A stretch of 64,000 bases of DNA from Actinomycetospora straminea (GTDB taxonomy: Bacteria > Actinomycetota > Actinomycetes > Mycobacteriales > Pseudonocardiaceae). Location of the stretch: NCBI RefSeq assembly GCF_028737255.1, contig NZ_JAQZAN010000021.1:41476-105475 (forward strand), given 5' to 3'. Positions 50,020-63,471 of the stretch are shown here, one piece after another. Both the position numbers and the translations under genes were made by a program. Positions within the stretch are counted from its first letter, which is position 1. Each line of letters starts with the position of its first letter. The notes below the pieces were generated by a model. It searched no databases and was not told the DNA's origin. It saw only the letters and a program-made list of their open reading frames with translations.

Positions 50020-52809
50020 GTGACGGGGACGATCACCAGGGCGGGCTCCGAGGGCTCCGACGGCGTGGGACGCTCGGCCGAGCTCGCCGCGCTGCTCGAC
50101 CTCGCCCGCCGGGCGCGGGAGGGCTCGCCGGTGCCGGTGCTCGTCACCGGGCCGGCCGGCATCGGCAAGTCCGAGCTCGTCGACCGGCTCCGCCAGCGGG
50201 TCGAGCCGACCACGACCGTCGTGCGGGCCGTGGCGCCCGACGTCGGGCTGAGCCGTCCCGGCGAGCTGCTCGAGCGCTGCCTCGCGGCGGTCCACGCCGC
50301 GGGGGCGACCGACGCGTCCGTGCCGCCCGGCCCGTCGCGTCCGGGCGCGTCCGCGCTGCTCGCCGCCCTCGAGGACCTCGCGGACCGGCGCCCGGTGCTG
50401 TTCGTCGCGGACGACCTGCACCGCGCCGACCCCGAATCGCTCGCCACCCTGCGCCGCCTGCTGCGCCGGCTCCCGCCGCTGCGGGTGCTGCCCGTCCTCG
50501 CCGGGCACGACCGCCCGGGCGACTGGCTCGAGCCCCCGCCCGGCGACGCGTGGCCCGAGGACACGGTCCGGATGACGCTGCGGGGGCTCACGGTCGAGGA
50601 GGTCGGCGAGCTGGCCCGGGAGGTCGACCCCGACGTCGGCGCCTGGACCGTGGAGCGCCTGCGCGCCGAGACCGACGGCAACCCGATGTACGTGCGGGCC
50701 GTCCTCGCCGAGGAGGACCTCGCCGGGCGCTACCGCCTGGGGCGCCCGCGCCCGCCGGGCTCGCTCGCCGCGAGCCTGCGCCGCCGCCTGGTGCGGCTGG
50801 CCGACGGCCCGCGGGCGACGCTCGAGGCGCTCGCGGTGGTGGGCGAGCCCGCGTCGGTCCGGGTGCTGCGCGCCCTCACCGGGCGCGCGGGCGTCGCCGA
50901 GGACGCCGCCCCGCTCGTGCGGGAGGGGCTGCTGGAGACCCAGGTCGACGAGACCGACGAGATCCTCGCCTACCGCTCCGCGCTCGTCCGCGACGCCGTG
51001 TACGGCAGCGTGCCCGCCGCCCGGCGGCGCGCGCTGCACCGGCAGGCCGCGGAGGTCACGAGCGGCGCCACCCGCCGTCGCCACCTCGTCGGGGCGTCCG
51101 AGGGTCCCGACGCCGCGCTCGCCGACGAGCTGGAGCGCGCCGCCACCGCGGAGTTCGAGCGCGGTGCGCTGGTCGCGGCCGCGGAGAACCTGCTGTGGGC
51201 GTCGTCGCGCAGCCCCGACGAGCGCTCCCGCGCCGCGCGGCTGACCGAGGGCGTGCGCCTGCTCGTGCACGCCGCCCGCGAGGGGCACGCGCTGGAGCAC
51301 GCGGCGCAGATCGAGGCGCTGCCCGAGGGCCCGGCGCGCTCGGAGCTGCTCGGGCTGCTGGCGTTCGCGCGTGACGAGGTGATCGCGGCCCGCGACCTGC
51401 TCGAGACCGCGCGGGCCGGCATGGACGACGCCACCTCCCCGCCCGAGGCCGTCGCGCGCCTCGACCTCGAGCTGGCCTACGTCCACTGCCAGCTCGGCGC
51501 GGGTGGCCCGGCCGTCGCGGCGGCGAGCGACGCCCGGCGCCTGGTGCCCGCGGACCACCGGCTCGTGCCGCTCGCGCGCGCCTTCACCGCCGCGGGCACG
51601 GCGCTGACCGACGGCCCGGTCCGCGGCCTCGAGGAGCTGGCGTTCCTGCCCGACCACCCGGCCCGGGCCACCCCGTACGAGCTGCCCGCGCTCACCCACC
51701 GCGGCGTGCTCCGGGGGCTGCTCGGGCGGCTCGCCCCGGCGTGCGCGGACCTCACCGTCGTCGCGCGGCGCCGGAACACGCCGCTGGCGCACCTGCTGGG
51801 GGTGTCGGCGCAGGTACACCTGGTGTGGGTCGACTACCTGCTCGGCGAGTGGGACGCCGCCCGCCGCGAGGTCGAGGCCGCCGTCGAGGCCGTCGTGCGC
51901 CACGGCCGCAGCGTCGACCACGCCACCCTCTGGTCGCTGTCGGCGATCCTCCACGCCGGCCGCGGCGAGTAGGACGCCGCGCGGGCCGACCTCCACCGCG
52001 CCGCGGACCTCGCCGGCGCGGCGGACTTCCTCGGCCCGCGGGTGCACCTCACGCTCGCCGAGGCGGCCATCGCGCAGGCCGAGGGCCGCGCCGCCGACGT
52101 CGCCGGCACGCTCGCCGCCCTGACGCCCGAGCTGCTCGAGCCCGACCGCATCCGCCTGTACTCGGGGTGGTGGCTGCCCGCCCTCGTCGACAGCCACCTC
52201 GACACCGGGCGCCTCGACGACGCCGCGACGGCGCTCGCGGCGCTCGAGCGGGTCCCCGCGGCGGGCAGCTGCCTGCCGGTGGCGTGCGCCTGGCTGGGCG
52301 GTCGGCTCGCCGCCGCCCGGGGCGACCTCGCCGCCGCCCGCCGGACCTTCGAGGCCGGGCTGGCGCTGCCCGCCGACGGCGGCGAGCCCGCCTGGTACCG
52401 CACCCGCCTGCGCCACGCCCACGGCCGCGCCCTGGTGCTCGCCGGCCACCGCGCCGACGGCCGGGCCGCGCTGGACGCCGCCGCCGACGCCTACAGCCGC
52501 CTGGGGGCGCGACCGTTCCTCGACCGCTGCCTCGCCGACCTCGCCGACGCGACCGAGCCCGCCGACCTGGCTGCTGCTCCGGCCGGCGGTGGTCCGCCGG
52601 AGATCCTGCGGCGCGACCGCTGGGCCGAGGAGCTCACCGACCGCGAGCGCGAGGTGACGACCCTCGTCGGGCGCGGGTGGACCAACCCCGAGATCGCCGC
52701 CGAGCTGTTCGTCTCGACGAAGACCGTCGAGTACCACCTGCGCAACGTGTACGGGAAGCTCGGCCTGGCCGGTCGCCGCGCGCTGCGGGACCGGGTCCAG
52801 AGCCGCTGA
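50020..52809 (+). pseudogene. LuxR-family AAA/TPR regulator interrupted by an in-frame TAG
   Basis: One open frame of 929 codons is broken only by TAG at 51970-51972, so two parts are seen: 50020-51969 (650 codons) and the rest. The N-terminal part has an ATPase domain (Walker A VTGPAGIGKSELVDRL, Walker B VLFVADDLHR) and helical repeats; the second part ends in a LuxR HTH: LTDREREVTTLVGRGWTNPE, then IAAELFVSTKTVEYHLRNVY. Reading resumes in frame (GRGE-stop-DAARADLH), and an upstream repeat reads LGEWDAARREV, so a TGG to TAG change (Trp to stop) is the simplest explanation. The N-terminal part alone lacks the DNA-binding domain. Possible restart GTG or ATG codons after the stop (for example 52042) might give a C-terminal LuxR fragment. 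A sequencing error is also possible. The stops of this gene and lpdA are 2 bp apart. Confidence 0.85.
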
Positions 52810-52811
52810 GA

Positions 52812-54209
52812 TCAGTCCAGGTCGTCGTGCTGCATCAGCCGGCGGCCCGCCTCGGTGACCGATCCCGACAGGGAGGGGTAGATCGAGAACGTGTGGGCGA
52901 GGTCGTCGACCGTGAGGTTGTTCTGCACCGCCATCGCCAGCGGGAGGATGAGCTCGCTGGCCACCGGCGCGACGATCACCCCGCCGATGACGACGCCCGT
53001 CGCCGGCCGACAGAAGATCTTGACGAAGCCCTCGCGGAGCCCCGACATCTTCGCCCGCGGGTTGGTGCCGAGCGGCATGATCACCTCGCGGGCGGAGAAC
53101 TCGCCGCTCTCCACCTGGGCGTGGCTGATCCCGACCGTCGCCACCTCGGGACGCGTGAACACCGCCGAGGCGACCGTCTTGAGCCGCAGCGGGGAGACGC
53201 CCTCGCCGAGCGCGTGCCACATCGCGATACGGCCCTGCATCGCCGCGACCGAGGCCAGCGGCAGCAGGCCGGTGCAGTCGCCGGCGGCGTAGACGCCCGG
53301 GATGTCGGTGCGCGAGACCCGGTCGACGGTGATGTGGCCGCTGTCGGTGAGCGCGAGGCCGATGTTGGCCGCCCCGATGTCGTCGGTGTTGGGCACCGAG
53401 CCGACGGTCATCAGGGCGTGCGAGCCCTCGACCTCGCGGCCGTCGTTCAGCGTCACCCGCACGCCGTCGGCGGTGGCGACGACCTTCTCCGCCCGGGACC
53501 GCGGCTCGATGTGCACGCCGCGGGCGGTGAAGACCTCCTCCAGCGTCGCCGCGGCGTCGGGGTCCTCGTGCGGGAGCACCCGGTCGCGGCTGGAGATCAG
53601 GGTCACCGGCACGCCCAGCTCGGCGTACGCGGAGACGAACTCGGCGCCGGTGACGCCGGACCCGACGACGACGAGGTGCTCGGGCAGCGCGTCGAGGTCG
53701 TAGAGCTGGCGCCACGTCAGGATGCGCCGGCCGTCGGGCTGGGCGTCGGGCAGGACGCGCGGCGAGGCGCCGGTGGCGACGAGCGCGACGTCGGCGGTGA
53801 CCGTCTCGGTGCTGCCGTCGGGGTGCGCGATGCAGACGTCGTGGGTGGCGCTGGAGCGGTCGCTCTCCTCGAACCACGCGCGGCCCTGGACGACGCGCAC
53901 GCCCGCGGCCTGCAGCGTCCCGCGCACGTCCGCGGACTGGGCGAGCGCCAGGCCGTGCACCCGGGCGTTGACCCGCGGCAGGTCGACGCGCGGGTCGTCG
54001 ACGTCGACGCCCATCTCGTGGGTGCTGCGGAAGCCGGCGCGCACCCCGGCCGAGGCGATGAAGGTCTTGGACGGCACGCAGTCGTAGGCGACGCAGTTGC
54101 CGCCCAGGCTGTCCTGCTCGACGACCGTGACGTCGGCCTCGTGCTGGGCGGCGACGAGCGCCGCCTCGTACCCCGCGGGCCCTCCGCCGAGGATGACGAT
54201 GCGGGTCAT
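52812..54209 (-). CDS. lpdA: LpdA-type pyridine nucleotide-disulfide oxidoreductase (NAD(P)H quinone reductase)
   Basis: A 465-residue flavoprotein of the LpdA group, NADPH-dependent quinone reductases that resist oxidative stress in mycobacteria (Rv3303c). FAD fold VILGGGPAGYEAALVAAQ, NAD(P) fold VVVGSGVTGAEFVSAYAELG, and GVYAAGDCTGLLPLASVAAM. The N-terminal Cys pair is present (C39 and C44 in GGNCVAYDCVPSK), unlike the mycobacterial protein, which lacks the first Cys. However, the usual C-terminal His-Glu dyad of dihydrolipoamide dehydrogenase is missing: the text reads SIYPSLSGSVTEAGRR, with Tyr and Gly at those places. So lipoamide activity is unlikely. It stands next to the glycerol genes, as in mycobacteria. 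Confidence 0.9.
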   Translation of the reverse strand: MTRIVILGGGPAGYEAALVAAQHEADVTVVEQDSLGGNCVAYDCVPSKTFIASAGVRAGFRSTHEMGVDVDDPRVDLPRVNARVHGLALAQSADVRGTLQAAGVRVVQGRAWFEESDRSSATHDVCIAHPDGSTETVTADVALVATGASPRVLPDAQPDGRRILTWRQLYDLDALPEHLVVVGSGVTGAEFVSAYAELGVPVTLISSRDRVLPHEDPDAAATLEEVFTARGVHIEPRSRAEKVVATADGVRVTLNDGREVEGSHALMTVGSVPNTDDIGAANIGLALTDSGHITVDRVSRTDIPGVYAAGDCTGLLPLASVAAMQGRIAMWHALGEGVSPLRLKTVASAVFTRPEVATVGISHAQVESGEFSAREVIMPLGTNPRAKMSGLREGFVKIFCRPATGVVIGGVIVAPVASELILPLAMAVQNNLTVDDLAHTFSIYPSLSGSVTEAGRRLMQHDDLD

Positions 54210-54346
54210 GTGGTGGTTCCCTCCTGTTCGTCACCCTCCATGGTCCACGACGAACCGATGACGCGGATGACGCACGCGCACCGATCGTGTTCCGGCCACC
54301 GACGGGTCGGGACCCGAGGGCGTCCCTCCTGGCTACCCTGTCCGCC

Positions 54347-54817
54347 GTGCCGCTCTACGCCGCGTACGGATCCAACATGGACCCCGCGCAGATGATGCAA
54401 CGGGCGCCCCACTCGCCCATGTCGGGCACGGGCTGGCTCGAGGGCTGGCGCCTGACCTTCGGCGGCGAGGACTACGGGTGGGAGGGCGCCCTGTCCACCG
54501 TCGTCGAGGACCCCGGGTCGCGGGTCTTCGTGGTGCTCTACGACGTCAGCCCCCTCGACGTCGACGGGCTCGACCGCTGGGAGGGCGGTGAGCTCGGCAT
54601 GCACAAGAAGCTGCGCCTGCGCATCCAGACCATGGACGGGCCGCAGCTCGCCTGGGTCTACGTCCTCGACGCCTACGAGGGCGGCCTGCCCTCCGCGCGC
54701 TACATCGGGGTGCTCTCCGACGCCGCCGAGAGCGCCGGCGCGCCGGACGACTACGTCCGCGCGCTGCGCGAGCGCCCCTGCCGGTCGGTGGGGCCGGGGC
54801 CGGGGTCGGAGCTGTAG
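54347..54817 (+). CDS. Gamma-glutamylcyclotransferase-fold protein
   Basis: A 156-residue protein of the gamma-glutamylcyclotransferase-like superfamily. YAAYGSNMDPAQMMQRAPHS is the N-terminal loop with the YGSNM motif that binds the gamma-glutamyl group; FGGEDYGWEGALSTVVED and WEGGELGMHKKLRLRIQ hold acidic residues near the catalytic place. The homologue at this location in mycobacteria is Rv3304. The reaction in actinobacteria is not established. GTG 54347 is used because the conserved text begins there (VPLYAAYGSN). It is divergent from lpdA (137 bp between starts) and convergent with tex, with a terminator between. Confidence 0.8.
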   Translation: MPLYAAYGSNMDPAQMMQRAPHSPMSGTGWLEGWRLTFGGEDYGWEGALSTVVEDPGSRVFVVLYDVSPLDVDGLDRWEGGELGMHKKLRLRIQTMDGPQLAWVYVLDAYEGGLPSARYIGVLSDAAESAGAPDDYVRALRERPCRSVGPGPGSEL

Positions 54818-54861
54818 GAGCGCGCGGGCACCTGGGTCGCGCGCGTCTCGGGTGATCACGG

Positions 54862-54905
54862 GCACGTGGTGCACGCGCGGGCGTCCCCCGCGGTGCACCC
54901 CGTGC
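54862..54905. terminator. Terminator hairpin between the cyclotransferase-fold gene and tex
   Basis: The outer stem GCACGTGGTGCAC (54862-54874) pairs with GTGCACCCCGTGC (54893-54905) with one mismatch; inside, CGCGGG (54876-54881) pairs with CCCGCG (54887-54892). It lies between the two convergent stops (54817 and 54931) and so can stop both transcripts. Confidence 0.75.
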
Positions 54906-54930
54906 TCCTGACCAGCCGCGGCCGCCCTGA

Positions 54931-57825
<2,895 letters not shown>

Positions 57826-57859
57826 CGTGCCCGACGGGTCCGACGACGTGCGATCCGGT

Positions 57860-59080
57860 TCAGCCGCCGAGCGACTCGAGGGCCGCGTGGACGAGCGTCC
57901 GCACACCGACGGGCAGGGCACGCTCGTCGAGGTCGAACGTGGGCTGGTGGATGTCGGACTTCTCCCCGACGCCCGACCACACCCCGAGCCGACCCATCGC
58001 GCCGGGCACGTGCTCGAGGTACCAGCCGAAGTCCTCGCCGCCGCTGGACTGCTCGGTGCCGACCGCGGCGTCCAGCCCGTTGGCGCGCTGGGCCGCGCGG
58101 GCGAGCAGGTCGGCCGAGACGGCGTCGTTGACCACCGGCGGCACCCCGCGGCGGTGCTCGAGCACGTAGCCGACGCCGGTCGGCGCGAGCAGCGCGGTGA
58201 TCAGCGAGCGCACCAGCGGCTCGAGCTCGTTCCACGTCGCGTGCTGGGCGGTGCGCAGCGTGCCGGCGAGCATCCCCTGCTGGGGCACGGCGTTCGCGGC
58301 GTGACCGGCCTGCACCGCGCCCCACACGAGCACCGTGCCCGAGCGCGGGTCGACGCGGCGGGACAGCAGGTCGGGCAGGCCGGTGATCACGGTGCCGAGC
58401 GCGTGCACCAGGTCCGCGGTCAGGTGCGGGCGCGAGGTGTGCCCGCCCGGGGAGGTCAGGCGCAGCTCGAGCATGTCGCACGCCGAGGTGATGGCGCCGG
58501 TGCGCGTGCCGACCTTGCCGACCTCGAGCCGCGGGTCGCAGTGCAGGGCGAAGATGCGGTCGACGCCGTCGAGGCCGTCGGCGGCGATGACGTCGAGCGC
58601 GCCGCCGGGCTGGACCTCCTCGGCCGGCTGGAAGATCAGCCGCACGCGGCCGGGCAGCGACGGCGCCGAGGCGAGCGCGAGGCCCGCGCCGAGCAGCATC
58701 GCGGTGTGGGCGTCGTGCCCGCACATGTGGGCGACACCGGGCACGCGCGACGAGTACGGCGCGTCGGTCTGCTCGGTGAGCGGGAGGGCGTCGAGGTCCG
58801 CGCGCAGGGCCACGGTGCGCGGACCCTCGCCGATGTCGCAGACCAGGCCGGTGCCGGGCAGCAGCCGCGGGCGCAGGCCGGCCGCCGCGAGCGTCTCGGC
58901 GCAGAGCCGGGTGGTCTCGAACTCGCGCCGGGCCAGCTCGGGGCGCGCATGGAGCGAGCGGCGCCAGCCGACGACGTCGTCGGCGTGCGCGGCGAGCCAC
59001 CGGTCGATCCACTCCGGGCCGTTGCCGGCGCCGAGATCGGTCACGGGGACCGATGCGGCACGCGGCTCCGCCAGAGTCAT
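57860..59080 (-). CDS. M20-family amidohydrolase
   Basis: A 406-residue zinc metallohydrolase of the AmiA1/AmiB1 type (Rv3305c-Rv3306c position), cutting acyl or carbamoyl amides such as N-acyl amino acids. The conserved metal blocks are VALRADLDALPLTE, HMCGHDAHTAMLLGAG, FQPAEEVQPGGALDVIA (catalytic Glu pair) and EQSSGGEDFGWYLEHVPGAM; a dimerisation/lid domain occupies about 180-295 (SPGGHTSRPH). ATG 59080 follows AGGAGGTG. It is upstream of tex and may be cotranscribed. The substrate cannot be named. It is divergent from the kinase gene across 288 bp. Confidence 0.9.
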   Translation of the reverse strand: MTLAEPRAASVPVTDLGAGNGPEWIDRWLAAHADDVVGWRRSLHARPELARREFETTRLCAETLAAAGLRPRLLPGTGLVCDIGEGPRTVALRADLDALPLTEQTDAPYSSRVPGVAHMCGHDAHTAMLLGAGLALASAPSLPGRVRLIFQPAEEVQPGGALDVIAADGLDGVDRIFALHCDPRLEVGKVGTRTGAITSACDMLELRLTSPGGHTSRPHLTADLVHALGTVITGLPDLLSRRVDPRSGTVLVWGAVQAGHAANAVPQQGMLAGTLRTAQHATWNELEPLVRSLITALLAPTGVGYVLEHRRGVPPVVNDAVSADLLARAAQRANGLDAAVGTEQSSGGEDFGWYLEHVPGAMGRLGVWSGVGEKSDIHQPTFDLDERALPVGVRTLVHAALESLGG

Positions 59081-59368
59081 CGAACACACCTCCTGGTGGC
59101 GGACCCGTCGCGGGTCCGACTGTCCGGCCCAGCATGCCTGCGCCGGACGGCGGTTGTGGGCGATCGAGCCGCTCCCGCGCCGAGGGGTCGCGATCGCGCT
59201 GTGTGCGGCGACCCAGCTCACGACCCGTACCGACGAACGGCCGGTCCGTGCAGGTCACCGGCGTACGGTGCCGCTACTCGGCAGTCGCCCCCCGTCCGTC
59301 GCAGGCAGTGACAACGGGGGTACCCCGGGGGCGGCCCGCCCAACGGTCGACGTTGCCATGATGGTCGG
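59081..59368. other. 288-bp divergent intergenic region between the amidohydrolase and kinase genes
   Basis: Nothing convincing was found: no gene, and no long palindrome. The AGGAGGTG ribosome site of the amidohydrolase is at its left edge. Towards the kinase gene the sequence ends CCATGATGGTCGG before GTG 59369, with no strong Shine-Dalgarno sequence. Promoters for both genes must lie here. Confidence 0.4.
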
Positions 59369-62300
59369 GTGAGCCCCGCACCCACCGACGCGCCCGGTCC
59401 CCGCCGGATCGTCGGGCGCTACCGCCTCGAGCACGAGCTCGGCCGCGGCGCCATGGGCACGGTGTGGTCGGCCTACGACGAGGTCCTGCACCGTCCCGTC
59501 GCGGTGAAGGAGGTGCGCCTGTCGTCGGTGCCCGTCAACGAGCGGGCCATCGTGCGCGAGCGCACCCTGCGCGAGGCGCGGGCGACGGCGATGCTCAGCC
59601 ACCCCAACGTCGTCACCCTCTACGACGTCGTCGAGGTCGCCTCCGAGCCCTACGTCGTCATGGAGCTGCTGCCCTCGCGCAGCCTCGCGAGCTACATCGG
59701 CGACCGCGGGCGGCTCACCCAGCCCGAGGCCGCGGAGATCGGGTCGGCGGTCGCCTCGGCGCTCATCACCGCCCACCGCGCGGGCATCACCCACCGCGAC
59801 GTCAAGCCCGGCAACGTCCTCATCGGCGAGAACGGGCAGATCAAGCTCACCGACTTCGGCATCGCCAGGAACGCGGCCGAGCAGTCGATGACGCAGACCG
59901 GCACGGTCCTCGGCTCCCCGCCCTACATCGCGCCCGAGGTGGCGATGGGCCGGGCCGTCGGGCCCGCCGCCGACCTCTGGGGCCTCGGCGCCACCCTCTT
60001 CGCCTGCCTCGAGGGGCGCCCGCCGTACGACGCGGGCGACCCGGTCGGCACGGTCACCGAGGTCGTGCACGGCGAGGTCCCGGTACCGGCCGGGCGGGGT
60101 CCGGTGATCGACGTGATCCGCGGGCTCATGGTCAAGGACCCGGCGCTGCGCATGCCGCTCGCCGCCGTGCGCCGGCGGCTGCGCCCGCTGCTGTCCGACC
60201 CCGAGGGCCCGGTGCTCGCGACGTCGTCCGCCCCGCGCACCACGGCGATCCGCGTCCCGCGCCCCGGCTCCGCGAGCGACCAGGCGGGCCTCATCCCCGT
60301 CTCCGGCACACGGGGACCCGCCGGGACGCTGGTCGAGGGCTCCCCCGACGCCCCCGAGCCGCCCCGCCCGCGCCCCTCGCCCAGCCCCCGGACGGGACCC
60401 GAGACCCCGGTCGCCACCAGCGGCGAGACCCCCGCCGCCACGGGCGCACCCGCGACGGAGGCGCCGGCGCCGACCGGCGCGGAGGACGAGGCGAAGGTCG
60501 CGGAGGCCCCCGCCGCGCCCGCCGTGCCGGCGACCGAGCAGCCCGCGGACGAGGACGCGGCCGGCGGGTCGGCCGGGCCGGCCGCGTCCGTCGAGGGCGC
60601 CGCGGTCGCCGCGGGTGTGGCGACCGGTGCCGCCGCGGCGGCGGGTGCCGACGACCAGACAGCAGACGCGCAGACCGCCGACGAGCAGGACGCCGACGCT
60701 CCCGTCGCGGGCGGCACCACGGCACCCTCGACCGACGCCGCCGACGCCGCCGACGCCGCCGACGCCGCCGGAGCCGCCGGAGCCGCCGAGGAGCAGGCCA
60801 CCGCGTCGCCCGCCGCGCCGGCCGGCGGCGAGCCCGAGGAGACGGCGCCCGAGGCCGGCAGCCTGACGGGGGACGCGGAGCCCGCCGCCGCGGAGCCCGC
60901 CGCCGCGGCGTCCGCCGACGGCCCCGCCGAGTCCCGGGACGAGGAGCCGGCGAAGGGCACGTCGGTTGCGGCGGTCGGTGGCGCCGTCGCTGCCGGTGCG
61001 GCCGTCGGGGCCGCTGCCGCGGCGCGTGCCGCGACGACCGACGACGCCGCCGAGGAGCCCGCGGCGGCGACCGACGCGGCCGCCGCGGCGGCCGCCGAGC
61101 CCGACGCGACGCCGGCCGCGGAGCCCGACACGACGCCGGCCGCCGAGCCCACCGCGACGTCCGACGCGCCGTCCGGCGCCGAGTCCCCGGCCGGGTCCGG
61201 TGCCGAGCCCGCCGCCGCGGCCGCATCCACGGCCGGGTCCGACGCGACGCCGGCGGGCGGGGCCGAGGCCGAGCCCGCGGCCGGGTCCGACGCGAAGCCG
61301 GCGGCCGAGGCCGAGCCCGCGGCCGGGACCGGCGCGGCGCCGGCGGGAGGCGCGGCCGTCAGTTCCGCGGCGACCACGGACACCGAGGCCGAGGCGTCCA
61401 CCAGCACCGACGGGCCCGACGCGGCGGCCGGCGGCGCGAAGCCCGCGGAGCCGGCGGGGGCCGAGGACGGCTCCGACACCGCCTCGCCCGACACGAGCAC
61501 CCCCGAGAAGGGCGCCCGCGACCAGGACAGCCCGGACGAGGACACGCCCGACACCGGTTCGTCCGGCACCGCGACCACCGGCACCGAGACCACCGGCGAC
61601 GACGGCGCCAGCACCGGTACGAAGGCCCCGAGCACCAAGGCCCCGGACACCAACGGCAGCGGCAACGGGCGCAGCCCGCGGCCGTCGACGGGACGCGTGC
61701 CGTCGCCGTCGTCGGACGCGCAGACGACCATGGTCGGGCCGCGGGTCTCGGCGTCCGACGACGTGACGCGCACCGTCCGCCGCCCGCCCCCGCCGCCGCG
61801 CAGCGCCGGCCCGCCCGGTGCCCGCTGGACGCCCCCGGGCGGCGCGCCGGCGCCCGCCTGGCGGCCGGCGCCGCCCCGGCCGGCCGCGCCCGGGATGAGC
61901 ACGTCGGGGCAGGTCGCGCAGCCGCTGGCGTCGGACCCCGGCCCCCTGCCCTTCGCGCCGACCCAGCGACCCGCACCGCCGCAGCGGTCGCCGTGGGCGG
62001 TCGCCGCCGTGGTGGCGCTGCTGGTGCTGATGGCGGCGCTCGGCGCGGTCGGGGCCTACGCGCTCACCCGCTCGCTCGCCGGTCAGGGCGCGCTGACGAC
62101 GTCGCTGACCCCGGCGGGCCCGGAGGTGGCGGGCACGGTGCTCATCGCGCACGCCGACACCGACGAGCGCTACAGCGGCACCGGCCTGGGCTTCAGCGCG
62201 CTCGTCCCGGCCGGCTGGCAGCAGTTCCGCCTCGAGCAGGCGGGCGGCGACATCGCCGTGCGCTTCGTCTCGCCGGACGCGAGCCGGGAGCTGCGGGTCG

Positions 62301-62635
62301 ACCGGGTCGCGGGCTTCTACCCGGCCCAGCGCTCCGCGGACTACCTCGCGCTGCTCGCCCGCCCGGCGAGCCTCGGCGTCGACGGCAGCTCGGTGGGCCC
62401 GGTGGAGACGGTCGGCGCGGGCGCGCCCGGCGCGGAGCCACCGCAGCAGACCGTCTACCGCACCACCTCCGGCGCCGACGACCGCACGACCTGGACGCGG
62501 CTGGTGCCGTCGGGCACCGACCTGTGGGTGGTGCGCCTGACCGCCCCCAGCGCCGACCCCGTCGGCGCCCCGGAGCAGTTCCGGGCCGTCGCCGACAGCT
62601 TCGCCGTCCCGCCGCCCGAGACGGCCCCGCGGTGA
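59369..62635 (+). CDS. Membrane Ser/Thr protein kinase with long Ala-rich linker and extracellular domain
   Basis: A 1088-residue PknB-like kinase. The catalytic domain (about 15-290) has GRGAMG (residues 25-30), K47 in VAVKEV, D144 in HRDVKPGN, the DFG motif at 162-164 and SPPYIAPE at 183-190, all needed for activity. About 575 residues (295-870) follow of Ala/Pro/Glu/Thr-rich, low-complexity text with repeats such as [19 protein letters not shown]. One transmembrane helix lies near 873-900 ([20 protein letters not shown]), and a 185-residue extracellular domain ends the protein ([19 protein letters not shown]). There are no PASTA repeats, so it probably does not sense muropeptides. The stop overlaps the purine phosphorylase start (GTGA). 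Confidence 0.9.
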   Translation: MSPAPTDAPGPRRIVGRYRLEHELGRGAMGTVWSAYDEVLHRPVAVKEVRLSSVPVNERAIVRERTLREARATAMLSHPNVVTLYDVVEVASEPYVVMELLPSRSLASYIGDRGRLTQPEAAEIGSAVASALITAHRAGITHRDVKPGNVLIGENGQIKLTDFGIARNAAEQSMTQTGTVLGSPPYIAPEVAMGRAVGPAADLWGLGATLFACLEGRPPYDAGDPVGTVTEVVHGEVPVPAGRGPVIDVIRGLMVKDPALRMPLAAVRRRLRPLLSDPEGPVLATSSAPRTTAIRVPRPGSASDQAGLIPVSGTRGPAGTLVEGSPDAPEPPRPRPSPSPRTGPETPVATSGETPAATGAPATEAPAPTGAEDEAKVAEAPAAPAVPATEQPADEDAAGGSAGPAASVEGAAVAAGVATGAAAAAGADDQTADAQTADEQDADAPVAGGTTAPSTDAADAADAADAAGAAGAAEEQATASPAAPAGGEPEETAPEAGSLTGDAEPAAAEPAAAASADGPAESRDEEPAKGTSVAAVGGAVAAGAAVGAAAAARAATTDDAAEEPAAATDAAAAAAAEPDATPAAEPDTTPAAEPTATSDAPSGAESPAGSGAEPAAAAASTAGSDATPAGGAEAEPAAGSDAKPAAEAEPAAGTGAAPAGGAAVSSAATTDTEAEASTSTDGPDAAAGGAKPAEPAGAEDGSDTASPDTSTPEKGARDQDSPDEDTPDTGSSGTATTGTETTGDDGASTGTKAPSTKAPDTNGSGNGRSPRPSTGRVPSPSSDAQTTMVGPRVSASDDVTRTVRRPPPPPRSAGPPGARWTPPGGAPAPAWRPAPPRPAAPGMSTSGQVAQPLASDPGPLPFAPTQRPAPPQRSPWAVAAVVALLVLMAALGAVGAYALTRSLAGQGALTTSLTPAGPEVAGTVLIAHADTDERYSGTGLGFSALVPAGWQQFRLEQAGGDIAVRFVSPDASRELRVDRVAGFYPAQRSADYLALLARPASLGVDGSSVGPVETVGAGAPGAEPPQQTVYRTTSGADDRTTWTRLVPSGTDLWVVRLTAPSADPVGAPEQFRAVADSFAVPPPETAPR

Positions 62636-63471
62636 CCGTCGTCGGACCGCCCTTCGTCCCGTCGCCGTCCCCCGAGGACGCGGCCGCGGAGCTCGCCAAG
62701 CGCACCGGCGCGCTCACCCACGACGTCGCCGTCGTGCTGGGCTCGGGCTGGCGCCCGGCGGCCGACGCGTTCGGGGAGCCGGTGGCCGAGGTGCCCGTCG
62801 CGGACCTGCCCGGCTTCACCCCGCCCGGCGCGCCGGACCACGCGGGGGTGGCGCGGTCGGTGGAGGTGGCGGGCCACCGGGTCCTCGTCCTGCTCGGACG
62901 TGTCCACCTCTACGAGGGGTACGGGCCGGCGCAGGTCGTGCACCCCGTGCGCGCCGCCCGCGCGGCCGGGGCCCGCACGATCGTGCTGACGAACGCGGCG
63001 GGCGGGATCGACCCGGCGTACGAGGTCGGCCAGCCGGTGCTGGTCAGCGACCACCTGAACCTCACCGCCACCTCCCCGCTCGCCGGCCCCGACTTCGTCG
63101 ACCTCACCGACGCCTACGACCCCGGCCTGCGCGCCCTCGCCCGCGAGATCGACCCCGACCTGCCCGAGGGCGTCTACGCCGGCCTGCGCGGCCCGCAGTT
63201 CGAGACGCCCGCGGAGATCCGGATGCTGCGCGCGATGGGCGCGGACCTCGTGGGCATGTCGACCGTGCTCGAGACCATCGCCGCGCGAGCGCTGGGGGCG
63301 CGGGTGGCGGGGGTGGCGCTGGTCAGCAACCCGGCCGCGGGCACCACGGACGCCCCGATCGACCACCTGTCGGTCATCGAGGCCGTGCACGCGTCGGCGG
63401 CGCGCACCGGCGCGCTGCTGCGCCGCCTCGTCGAGGCCGCGCTGGCGACCCAGGAGGCGCCGGGGTCGTGA
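62632..63471 (+). CDS. deoD: Purine-nucleoside phosphorylase
   Basis: Splits purine ribonucleosides with phosphate to give ribose-1-phosphate and the free base. The 279-residue protein is of the trimeric PNP family: [18 protein letters not shown] (phosphate loop), [60 protein letters not shown] (base-binding) and [17 protein letters not shown], then [10 protein letters not shown]. Place and type match Rv3307. GTG 62632 overlaps the kinase stop by 4 nt and its TGA overlaps the next start, so kinase, phosphorylase and flavodoxin-like gene form a coupled operon. Confidence 0.92.
   Translation: MTVVGPPFVPSPSPEDAAAELAKRTGALTHDVAVVLGSGWRPAADAFGEPVAEVPVADLPGFTPPGAPDHAGVARSVEVAGHRVLVLLGRVHLYEGYGPAQVVHPVRAARAAGARTIVLTNAAGGIDPAYEVGQPVLVSDHLNLTATSPLAGPDFVDLTDAYDPGLRALAREIDPDLPEGVYAGLRGPQFETPAEIRMLRAMGADLVGMSTVLETIAARALGARVAGVALVSNPAAGTTDAPIDHLSVIEAVHASAARTGALLRRLVEAALATQEAPGS

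Noticed and set aside
52812..54209. Dihydrolipoamide dehydrogenase of pyruvate dehydrogenase
   Set aside because: The His-Glu dyad is replaced by Tyr and Gly, there are no nearby E1/E2 genes, and the place and overall text match LpdA.
49948..54234. A 1428-codon minus-strand frame over the LuxR gene and lpdA
   Set aside because: Antisense or out-of-frame to genes with clear motifs, Arg/Gly/Ala-rich and without domains.
59255..62152. A 965-codon minus-strand frame over the kinase gene
   Set aside because: It mirrors the low-complexity Ala-rich linker and gives only Gly/Arg runs. The kinase frame carries every catalytic motif.
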